From NCBI GenBank assembly GCA_021772235.1, contig JAJFMI010000173.1:1-5475 (forward strand): a stretch of DNA of 5,475 bases, in the 5' to 3' direction. How positions within the stretch are numbered: position 1 is the first letter of the stretch; every line of letters begins with the position of its first letter. The position numbers and the translations under genes were made by a program. The notes under the pieces are model-generated. The model was given only the letters and a program-made list of their open reading frames with translations, was not told where the DNA came from and did not search any database. Source of the DNA: Chlamydiota bacterium (GTDB lineage: Bacteria > Chlamydiota > Chlamydiia > Chlamydiales > JAJFMI01). Of this stretch, positions 1-5,475 are shown in pieces.

Positions 1-1565
1 TTGATGCGGACAAAATCGCCGAAAATTCTATCGTTGTTAAACGCGCAAACAAATCTTTTTCTCTCAAAACCCTCGATGGAGAAGAGCGCAACGTTCCTGA
101 AGCAACCCTTCTGATCTGCGATGCAAAAAAACCGCTTGCGATCGCCGGCGTAATGGGCGGAGAAGAATCTGCCGTTACTAGCAAAACAACAAACGTCCTT
201 TTCGAAGCAGCTTTTTTCAATCCCTCAACAGTTCGCAGCTCTAGCAAGCAGATGAGCATGCGTACCGACTCCTCCGCACGTTTTGAAAAAGGGACCGATC
301 CAGAAATGGCGGCAAAAGCGATCGATCGCGCAAGCGCGCTCCTCCAAGAAATTTGCGGCGGCACAATATCCGAGCAAAAAGTCGATGCTAAATCCGGTGA
401 TTTTACCCCACGCAAACTTTCCGTACGCACCGCGCGCACCAATCAACTCCTCGGCACAAAACTCTCTCTTAACGAAATCGAAAATCTACTCGGCCGCCTA
501 GAACTACAAGTTTCTACAGATGGCAAAGATACTGCTCACGTAGAAGTGCCTCCCTACCGTCACGATATAAAAGAAGAGATCGACCTGATTGAAGAAATCG
601 CCCGGCTTTACGGCTATAATACCATCGAGCCATCAAGCCCGCACGTCACCATTTCCACCATTCCGCACAATCCCCTCTACCTACTTGAGAAAAAAATCCG
701 CTCCCGCCTGATCGTAAACGGCCTGCAAGAATTCATCACCTGCGACCTCCTTAGCCCAAAACTCTCCAAACTCTGCTTAGAAGATGAAATGCACGAAGAG
801 CGTCTCATTCCCGTACTCAAACCCGCTTCTGTCGACCAGTCGATTTTGCGCACCTCATTCCTTCCCGGCCACCTGCAAGTTCTCAAACTCAACCGCAACC
901 ACCAGCAAGAAAACATCAGCGCCTTAGAAATTGGGAAAATCCACTTTAAGGAAGCAGATCGCTTTCTCGAAAAAACCATCATTGGCATCACCCTTACAGG
1001 AAAAGAGAGCCCGTATCACCACGATCCTAAACCACGCGAAGTAGACTTTCTCACACTTAAAGGCATCATCGAAAACCTCTTATCCGAGCAAAAGCTCACA
1101 TGGAGCCGCTCTGAACTCTGCTCCTTACATCCCAATATCCAAGCAAGCGCAAGTATTAATGAAACACTAATCGGCACCATCGGACAGGTTCACCCCAATA
1201 TTGCAGCTGAAATGGGCCTTACCCCGCCAATCTTTTTTGCCGAACTTGATCTTGAAACCCTTCTTGCTCTGCAAAAACCCGACACAAAAATGGAGCCACT
1301 ACCGCTCTATCCCGGCGTTACACGCGACCTCACCCTCACCGTAAAAAAAGAGCAGCCGCTAGAAGAAATCCTCAAAGAGATTCACAAAACCCCTGCCCCA
1401 CTTTTAAAAAGCGTTGAGCTCCTCGACATCTATGAAAGCAAAGAGCTCGGTGATAAGAAAAATATCACACTACGCTTTACCTACCGCCACGACAAGAAAA
1501 CCTTAGAACTCAAATCTGTGGAGAAAATTCACGAAAAAATTGTAGAAGGCATCAAATGCAGCTAA
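1..1565 (+). CDS. pheT: Phenylalanyl-tRNA synthetase beta chain, 5'-truncated by window edge
   Basis: This is the C-terminal ~520 residues of PheT. With PheS it forms the cytoplasmic alpha2-beta2 enzyme that charges tRNA-Phe. The reading frame is open from base 3, so the gene starts outside the window; the ATG at 153 is internal (the Met of GVMGG). Seen in order: the B3/B4 editing-domain end with IAGVMGG (about 141-161) and SARFEKG (273-293); the B5 domain ending in VPPYRHDI...DLIEEIARLYGYN (540-629); the synthetase-like core with LRTSFLPG, EIGKIHF and VDFLTLKG; and the C-terminal FDX-ACB anticodon-binding domain from PLPLYPGVTRDL (1296) to the stop, with ITLRFTYR and the KTLE...VEKIHEKIV end. 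Roughly 270 N-terminal residues (B1, tRNA-binding-like domain) are missing, assuming a typical length near 790. The last 10 bases overlap the next gene. No frameshift or broken domain is seen. The identification is secure. Confidence 0.97.
   Translation, partial: DADKIAENSIVVKRANKSFSLKTLDGEERNVPEATLLICDAKKPLAIAGVMGGEESAVTSKTTNVLFEAAFFNPSTVRSSSKQMSMRTDSSARFEKGTDPEMAAKAIDRASALLQEICGGTISEQKVDAKSGDFTPRKLSVRTARTNQLLGTKLSLNEIENLLGRLELQVSTDGKDTAHVEVPPYRHDIKEEIDLIEEIARLYGYNTIEPSSPHVTISTIPHNPLYLLEKKIRSRLIVNGLQEFITCDLLSPKLSKLCLEDEMHEERLIPVLKPASVDQSILRTSFLPGHLQVLKLNRNHQQENISALEIGKIHFKEADRFLEKTIIGITLTGKESPYHHDPKPREVDFLTLKGIIENLLSEQKLTWSRSELCSLHPNIQASASINETLIGTIGQVHPNIAAEMGLTPPIFFAELDLETLLALQKPDTKMEPLPLYPGVTRDLTLTVKKEQPLEEILKEIHKTPAPLLKSVELLDIYESKELGDKKNITLRFTYRHDKKTLELKSVEKIHEKIVEGIKCS
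1544..1549 (+). promoter_or_regulatory. Shine-Dalgarno inside the pheT 3' end, for the 233-residue gene
   Basis: AGAAGG lies six bases before the ATG at 1556, inside the pheT coding sequence. It is the best ribosome binding site among the three membrane-protein genes. It supports the start at 1556, and therefore the 10-base overlap with pheT. Confidence 0.6.
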
Positions 1566-2257
1566 ACGAAGTAAGCACCATCAGTTTGCTTGCTTGTAGC
1601 ACAGTAATCTATGGCGCCGCGCTTCAGTCTGTAGCTCCCTACTCTCTGAACACCACAAAAAAAATCGCCTATTTCATCGGAGCAGAAGCTTTTGTGACAA
1701 TTAGCCTACGGGCTTTTCCCGTACACCAAATAATTAAACGAGCATTTACCCAAGAAAAACAACCCCCTACAGCCGACAAAACAACTCAAATCGCACTTTT
1801 TGTTATAGCAAATTCTATAGCGGCCACCCTCTTTAGAAAATCAATACCCACCATTTCTTCATACAAATTAGCCTTTAACTTCATTGCTTTTGGTTATATT
1901 TATTCCTCTATACAACAAGTATTTGGAAAATACATAGCTGGTTGTATTTGTTCCTATGCACAACAAGCATTTAAGAAATACATATTTAAATCAATTAGAA
2001 CCCGAAGCATCCCCTCTACAGAGGTAAGTGAATCCAATCAGCTCGTTCACAGAGTCACTCAAGTCGGAATATTAACCCTCCTTTTGATCTCTTACATCCA
2101 AAAAAAAACATTTAAACAACAAGTTTCAAGCCTAAGTAGTGACGCGACCCAGAATTTAAAAATAGCAAATTTTGCAACATTCGCATTTGGAATAATTGTA
2201 TTTAGATATTTCCTATCGAAAACAGTAGAAGTTGCATTTCCGAATCACGTCTGGTAG
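1556..2257 (+). CDS. Multi-spanning membrane protein of unknown function (first of three tandem paralogues)
   Basis: I do not recognise this 233-residue protein as a named family. It reads as three hydrophobic hairpins: about 8-27/37-56, 77-93/104-124 and 168-181/202-220. Basic residues sit in the turns (K35-K36, R94-K95, K183-K184). There is no cleavable signal peptide and no catalytic motif. The SLRAFPVHQIIKRAF segment (50-64) matches SLRFIPITKLVHSYL in the 338-residue protein two genes on. Residues 77-123 align without a gap to residues 166-212 and 142-188 of the next two proteins, so I infer a paralogous family. It lacks the EVDT motif of the other two. Residues 112-143 are a tandem 16-residue duplication. 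The start overlaps pheT by 10 bases and has a good ribosome binding site, suggesting co-transcription with pheT. A bacterial inner-membrane or host-inclusion-membrane location are both possible; the sequence does not decide. Confidence 0.85.
   Translation: MQLNEVSTISLLACSTVIYGAALQSVAPYSLNTTKKIAYFIGAEAFVTISLRAFPVHQIIKRAFTQEKQPPTADKTTQIALFVIANSIAATLFRKSIPTISSYKLAFNFIAFGYIYSSIQQVFGKYIAGCICSYAQQAFKKYIFKSIRTRSIPSTEVSESNQLVHRVTQVGILTLLLISYIQKKTFKQQVSSLSSDATQNLKIANFATFAFGIIVFRYFLSKTVEVAFPNHVW
1889..1984 (+). repeat. Tandem duplication of a 48-bp unit inside the 233-residue gene
   Basis: Bases 1889-1936 and 1937-1984 match at 37 of 48 positions by hand count, without gaps. The period is exactly 16 codons, so the frame is kept. 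The encoded units are FGYIYSSIQQVFGKYI (residues 112-127) and AGCICSYAQQAFKKYI (128-143), with G, I, S, QQ, F and KYI shared (9 of 16). No third copy is detectable on either side. The unit begins within the end of the fourth membrane segment and extends it with an amphipathic, basic helix-like tail. The DNA match is higher than the protein match, so the duplication looks fairly recent compared with the divergence of the three paralogues. Confidence 0.85.
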
Positions 2258-2269
2258 AATCGTTACCTG

Positions 2270-4258
2270 ATGACACTACTTACGATCACAAAAGAGCCTC
2301 CGAAAACAATGTGGCCCACAGAGATTTTGCAAGGAAATCTCTTATGGCGCGCCACACTCGCTACCACATCAAGCGTGGCTTATTTCTTTTTTCTGCAAAA
2401 AACAGGTTATTACCCTCTAAAAACTTCTCAACGCATGTGGCAACACATTGCCGCAACCGCCTTTTTGCAATACTCCTTTTACGCCCTAAGCATTGATAAA
2501 AGACTCTCTTCATTATTAGGCGCTGAAGTTGATACTGCCGTCGCATTTGTAAAAGAGAAAAACCCCACTCCAATCGAACTCACCCCTACACAAAAAGCAA
2601 TCGCTTTTGTTCTGGGCAACGAGCGCTTTACTACCTTCCTGCGCGAAGAAAAGAGCGAAGAGAGAAAAACACAAATATTGTGCGAACGCCATTTTCTGCA
2701 AAAACAGATCATGGGTAAGACTTTTACTATCGAAGATGCCACTTCGTCAATAACAGAAGAAGTCGCCCGATACGCCCTTTTTGGCGTTGCGACGATCGCC
2801 TCCACTCTTGCTTTTCAAAACACCTACCCTCACCTCAGCACTGCAGGCAGAGCGCTACGCTATGTTGTTTCAAATATTTGGCTAGACCTAGCAATCGACG
2901 CAAGCGGCGGAGAATCTTCCACACAATCCCCTGCGCAAATAATCGACTTAAGCGATTTGGAAAACTGTTCCTCATTATCTTCCTCTGAAAAAAGACGCCG
3001 CGTCGCTTTTTATGCAAAAAAAATTGAGAGCCTAAATCCTCCTATTACACTTACACCTGAGATGAACACTCTCATCACTCACGCACGAGAGCTGGATCAA
3101 ACAAGTAACAGACTCCCTCAAGTGTTAACGCAAGATATCTACTCGCGTCTTAAATCTGCAAAAACTCCAGTTGATCTTGCCAGCATACCGGAAAAAATAG
3201 GTACCCTCGCTACTCTCTTGCCCGATAAAGCACATGCCCTCAAACAACTCGTAAAGAACACAGAAATTCGAGACCTCTTTGCGAGAAAAGATCGCATTGC
3301 CACAAATTTGCAAACTGTTCTAAATACCCCCTCTTCACTTCCTTGGTATACAAACCCCTTCAAAAAGACCCCTACTCCATCAGCAGCAATTAGACTTTCA
3401 AATGCTGACATCAATGATGATCTAGACACTTTAAGGGCTAATCTTACACAAAAAAGACGCCAATTCGCAAAAGAGAAAAAAGATTTTATTAAAGCTTACG
3501 CTCCATCCACAAAAGCATTTGGTGAGAGCGAAACAATTGAAGGCCTGACTCAAGAGTTAGAGAAATTGCAAACGCAAATACCTATTGCATTTTTGTATGC
3601 CTGTATCGACAAGCCTCAGTATGATCTCATCAAAAAGCTCCAGCCTCACTTTCCAAAGCACCTAAGCAAATACATCACAGACAAAGGCTCGGCCAAAGAA
3701 GCAGAAATGGTCGAAAAAATTAAGAGGGATGAGGTAGAAATAAAAGAGACCCTTCAAAGTTATTTACCCGAAAATCTAATAGAACGAATTAATGCTATCC
3801 TTGAAAATGAGACAATCAGCAACGAAGAGCTCCAGGAATTGCGATTGGTTAGCGCGCACTTAATAAACTACTACCCAGATGTTCCAACCCTCAAAAGCCT
3901 TGTTCCCCAAGAAGTCCCTTCAGAGGATCCAGAACGAGGTGCTGTAATTGCAGAAATAAAAGCAAAAAATGATAATTTGGAGTTTCCAGTCTACAGGTCT
4001 GAAAATTATAAAACTCTAGAAAATCAAATCAAGTATAACGAAACTCGTATTGCAGAAAAAAAAGCGCAGAACTCCCCCTTTAAGCTAGCCAAAATTCTTT
4101 CTGCAGCACTTAGCGTTCTTTCCATCTTAAATCAAACCTCCTACCTTGACTTCTTTAAGATGACGATCCCTCTAAAAGAAGTGAGCTTTCTCTCAAAAGA
4201 AAATATTGGCGACATTACAATTAGAACCATCTTCAATTACTGCGTAAAAAAATTATGA
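2270..4258 (+). CDS. Large membrane-anchored protein with helical soluble domain, unknown function (second paralogue)
   Basis: I do not recognise this 662-residue protein. The N-terminal membrane part has segments near 28-43, 57-75, 166-182 and 195-210. Its blocks are shared with the third protein (SIDKRLSSLLGAEVDT, 74-89; RALRYVVS, 194-201; IIDLSDL...LSSSEKRRRVA, 224-246). Residues 247-600 are hydrophilic and mostly helix-like, with a proline-rich break at 353-371 (PSSLPWYTNPFKKTPTP) and a recurring L-x4-P motif at 313, 433, 457, 495 and 531. A further membrane segment lies at 604-620, followed by a weakly hydrophobic tail. It has four cysteines, no signal peptide and no enzyme motif. The ATG at 2270 is 12 bases after the previous stop, in the same frame, with no convincing Shine-Dalgarno; Met14 (2309) has none either. 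I keep the first ATG and infer translation by reinitiation. The stop overlaps the next gene by four bases. The middle region looks like an insert, because the 338-residue relative has only about 45 residues there. Confidence 0.85.
   Translation: MTLLTITKEPPKTMWPTEILQGNLLWRATLATTSSVAYFFFLQKTGYYPLKTSQRMWQHIAATAFLQYSFYALSIDKRLSSLLGAEVDTAVAFVKEKNPTPIELTPTQKAIAFVLGNERFTTFLREEKSEERKTQILCERHFLQKQIMGKTFTIEDATSSITEEVARYALFGVATIASTLAFQNTYPHLSTAGRALRYVVSNIWLDLAIDASGGESSTQSPAQIIDLSDLENCSSLSSSEKRRRVAFYAKKIESLNPPITLTPEMNTLITHARELDQTSNRLPQVLTQDIYSRLKSAKTPVDLASIPEKIGTLATLLPDKAHALKQLVKNTEIRDLFARKDRIATNLQTVLNTPSSLPWYTNPFKKTPTPSAAIRLSNADINDDLDTLRANLTQKRRQFAKEKKDFIKAYAPSTKAFGESETIEGLTQELEKLQTQIPIAFLYACIDKPQYDLIKKLQPHFPKHLSKYITDKGSAKEAEMVEKIKRDEVEIKETLQSYLPENLIERINAILENETISNEELQELRLVSAHLINYYPDVPTLKSLVPQEVPSEDPERGAVIAEIKAKNDNLEFPVYRSENYKTLENQIKYNETRIAEKKAQNSPFKLAKILSAALSVLSILNQTSYLDFFKMTIPLKEVSFLSKENIGDITIRTIFNYCVKKL
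3206..3904 (+). repeat. Degenerate L-x4-P protein motif repeat within the 662-residue gene
   Basis: Five short segments of the soluble region resemble each other. They are LATLLPDKAHALKQLV (residues 313-328), LQTQIPIAFLYACI (433-446), LQPHFPKHLSKYI (457-469), LQSYLPENLIERI (495-507) and LINYYPDVPTLKSLV (531-545). The third and fourth are the clearest pair; the first and fifth share PD and LK.LV. Spacing is 24, 38 and 36 residues among the last four, like a helix-turn-helix repeat with proline at the turn. No DNA-level repetition was noticed. The motif is short, so chance resemblance in helical sequence cannot be excluded. Confidence 0.4.
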
Positions 4259-5271
4259 ATGATTTAGTTTCTTTGCTTCCTGCGATTCATACACAAACGG
4301 ATAGACCGCCGTCACCACCGCTGCTTTTCCCCTCTCTGCAATCACTTGCAAAAGCAACCATCATCGCTGCAATTCTCTCCTGCCCCAACGCTACAGGAAA
4401 AACGTTAAAAGAACGCGTAACCAACACCTCTTTTTGTTTAGCAGGATGGGCCTGTTTTTCCCTAAGCTTACGCTTCATTCCTATAACAAAACTTGTTCAT
4501 TCTTATTTAGCACCCGAAGTTGATACAACGATCGCTATTAGTGACATGCCTTTTGCAGGACATTATCGCAGGCATCTCTTATTACCAGAAAACCACCAAG
4601 CCATTCTTGACGCAGCTGAAAATTATGTCCCAGACAGCCCCATGTCAAAAAATACAGAAGAAAAAAATATTACTGCAAAAAAAATTATCGTGGGAAGCCT
4701 TGCTTTTTTCACTGCCGCAATTCTTCTCAAAAAGAGCTTATGTCAACTTACAAATGAGGCTCAAGCAATTCACTACGTGGCTAGCTGCTTCTTTGCGTCA
4801 GCACTTCTCTATCCTTTTATTCCAGCTTTCATTCTTCCAATCATCCAACAATCCTTACCAGCATATACTCAAAAGATTGCTGACTTAAGAGATTTCTACG
4901 ATGATGCAGACACACTAACAATTGAAGAAAAAAAAGCTCGTATTGCCTCTGTCTCTTACGGAATTCAACAAGTTCGTGGAAAGGTCCTGAACAAAATCAA
5001 ACAGAATATAAAAGAAATGGGAGCATATGACTTATATGAAGATTTTATGGACTATCACCCTACACACATAAACAAAAAAAATTACATTGCGATCGCCCTT
5101 GGAATTATCGGACTCATTCATACGATCAAGCCTTTTACGAGACCAAAAACACCTCTTAAACTCCCAAAGACGACATGGATGCAAAAAGGCTCTGAACTTC
5201 TCTTTGAACTAAACTACCTATATTTTTCTGCATCCTTCCATCAAGTTGTTTCAGCTATTATTAACACTTGA
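4255..5271 (+). CDS. Multi-spanning membrane protein of unknown function (third paralogue)
   Basis: I do not recognise this 338-residue protein. The N-terminus is proline-rich (RPPSPPLLFP, 17-26). Membrane segments follow near 28-43, 59-76, 143-158 and 172-197, with a later one at 277-291 and a weaker hydrophobic C-terminus (313-336). Blocks shared with the 662-residue protein are LAPEVDTTIA (85-94), QAIHYVAS (170-177) and IADLRDF...LTIEEKKARIA (208-231). SLRFIP (71-76) and residues 142-188 also align with the 233-residue protein. The segment between residues 231 and 277 is short and charged, where the 662-residue protein has about 350 residues. The start overlaps the previous stop as ATGA, with no clear Shine-Dalgarno upstream, which points to translational coupling and possibly matched amounts of the two proteins. 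There are five cysteines, mostly in or next to membrane segments. There is no signal peptide, catalytic motif or known domain. A partner or assembly subunit of the larger protein is an inference from gene order only. Confidence 0.85.
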   Translation: MNDLVSLLPAIHTQTDRPPSPPLLFPSLQSLAKATIIAAILSCPNATGKTLKERVTNTSFCLAGWACFSLSLRFIPITKLVHSYLAPEVDTTIAISDMPFAGHYRRHLLLPENHQAILDAAENYVPDSPMSKNTEEKNITAKKIIVGSLAFFTAAILLKKSLCQLTNEAQAIHYVASCFFASALLYPFIPAFILPIIQQSLPAYTQKIADLRDFYDDADTLTIEEKKARIASVSYGIQQVRGKVLNKIKQNIKEMGAYDLYEDFMDYHPTHINKKNYIAIALGIIGLIHTIKPFTRPKTPLKLPKTTWMQKGSELLFELNYLYFSASFHQVVSAIINT

Positions 5272-5272
5272 T

Positions 5273-5301
5273 ATTTAGCACAAAATCCGTAATGCTTAAA
5301 T
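5273..5301 (+). other. Weak hairpin between the membrane-protein genes and the lipoprotein gene
   Basis: ATTTAGCA (5273-5280) can pair with TGCTTAAAT (5293-5301), with one bulged T and a 12-base loop. The stem is AT-rich and no T-run follows, so it is not a convincing intrinsic terminator. It could be a weak attenuator, an mRNA 3'-end stabiliser or chance. It is the only structure I see in the 55-base gap 5272-5326. Confidence 0.25.
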
Positions 5302-5316
5302 CAAACACGATTTCTC

Positions 5317-5320
5317 GAGG
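5317..5320 (+). promoter_or_regulatory. Shine-Dalgarno of the lipoprotein gene
   Basis: GAGG sits six bases before the ATG at 5327 and fixes that start. The in-frame Met5 at 5339 would lie too far from it and would lose the basic N-terminus of the signal peptide. Confidence 0.65.
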
Positions 5321-5326
5321 TAATTC

Positions 5327-5475
5327 ATGAAAAAGCAAATGCTTTCACTATTCACACTTTTGGCATTAGCTGGTTGTCACGACAATAGCAACCGGAATCG
5401 CGAAAGTGAAGTTGTTTCACAACGCTACATCCATAAATATGGCTACGATGTTTCTCCTGATGAGTGGCAGAGCAA
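5327..5475 (+). CDS. Lipoprotein, probable chlamydial YwqK/MORN-repeat family (CT476-like), 3'-truncated by window edge
   Basis: Only the first 49 codons are in the window. The product starts with a lipoprotein signal peptide: basic KK, the hydrophobic stretch MLSLFTLLALAG, and lipobox LAGC with C17 as the lipidated residue. H18 follows, with no Asp at +2, so there is no inner-membrane retention signal of the enterobacterial type. The mature start continues with SQRYIHKYGYDVSPDEW (31-47). From memory, this YG..VS..EW block opens chlamydial proteins annotated as YwqK-family antitoxin, whose bodies are MORN-like repeats; C. trachomatis CT476 has a similar opening and lies next to pheT. The 'antitoxin' label is inherited from the repeat family and says little about function here; no toxin gene is seen. 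The repeats themselves lie beyond the window. It may have its own promoter or be read through from the genes upstream. Confidence 0.75.
   Translation, partial: MKKQMLSLFTLLALAGCHDNSNRNRESEVVSQRYIHKYGYDVSPDEWQS

Noticed and set aside
153..155. ATG at 153 as the start of the first gene
   Set aside because: The frame is open back to base 3 and reads as normal PheT sequence (IAGVMGG spans this ATG), so it is an internal methionine.
677..991. 104-codon open frame on the minus strand inside pheT
   Set aside because: It lies fully antisense to conserved PheT core sequence and shows no recognisable protein features.
2479..2805. 108-codon open frame on the minus strand inside the 662-residue gene
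   Set aside because: It is antisense to the paralogue-conserved membrane region; no ribosome binding site or domain was recognised.
4303..4332. RPPSPPLLFP at residues 17-26 of the 338-residue protein as a host SH3-binding motif
   Set aside because: It does not fit the [RK]xxPxxP pattern exactly, and short proline runs are common. No other evidence for host interaction is in the sequence.
4520..4888. 122-codon + strand frame inside the 338-residue gene
   Set aside because: It is an out-of-frame shadow. The true frame carries the EVDT and EK..R.A blocks shared with the neighbouring protein.
5268..5296. Possible promoter before the lipoprotein gene (TTGATA with a poor -10 about 17 bases later, AATGCT)
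   Set aside because: The -35-like hexamer is acceptable but the -10 match is poor. Such hexamers are expected by chance in AT-rich sequence.
5298..5313. AAATC / GATTT inverted repeat as a terminator
   Set aside because: The stem is only five base pairs, nearly all AT, with no T-run after it; it would not be stable.
5327..5475. Toxin-antitoxin module implied by the YwqK 'antitoxin' family label
   Set aside because: The label comes from repeat-family annotation. There is no toxin-like gene nearby, and the product is a lipoprotein, which argues against a cytoplasmic antitoxin.

Overview
The window looks like chromosome from a member of the Chlamydiota, most likely an environmental (Parachlamydiales- or Simkania-like) lineage. 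Two things point there. The last gene begins with a lipoprotein signal followed by a YG-x3-S-x2-EW block that I recognise from memory as the start of the chlamydial YwqK/MORN-type lipoprotein family (CT476 in Chlamydia trachomatis). The first gene is pheT, which I recall as the direct neighbour of that family in Chlamydia (CT475-CT476). The taxonomic call is an inference; no rRNA or other marker is present.

Layout, all on the + strand. Bases 1-1565 hold the 3' two thirds of pheT (phenylalanyl-tRNA synthetase beta chain), cut by the window edge. Bases 1556-2257, 2270-4258 and 4255-5271 hold three consecutive genes for multi-spanning membrane proteins of 233, 662 and 338 residues that I cannot assign to any named family. 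A 55-base gap containing a weak hairpin follows. The lipoprotein gene then starts at 5327 and runs off the window. No RNA gene, insertion sequence, CRISPR array or gene-free stretch over 300 bases is visible.

The main observation is that the three unknown genes appear to be tandem diverged paralogues. Each starts with one membrane hairpin ending in a conserved segment (SLR..P in the first and third, a related S..A.SI.K in the second; GAEVDT/APEVDT shared by the second and third). Each then has a second hairpin that aligns over 47 columns without a gap across all three proteins. The second and third also share a block just after that hairpin (DL.D ... L[ST]..EK.. R[IV]A). The 662-residue protein differs mainly by a helical soluble insert of roughly 350 residues with a repeated L-x4-P motif. 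The first gene carries an exact-period 48-bp tandem duplication.

The genes are packed as one transcription unit. There is a 10-base overlap with pheT, a 12-base gap with the stop and next start in the same frame, and a 4-base ATGA overlap. Clear Shine-Dalgarno sequences occur only before the first membrane gene and the lipoprotein, so genes two and three are probably translated by coupling. The membrane genes are AT-richer than pheT in sampled lines, which fits a lineage-specific insertion between two genes that are neighbours elsewhere in the phylum. Their function is unknown. An inclusion- or envelope-membrane role is a reasonable hypothesis but nothing in the sequence proves it.
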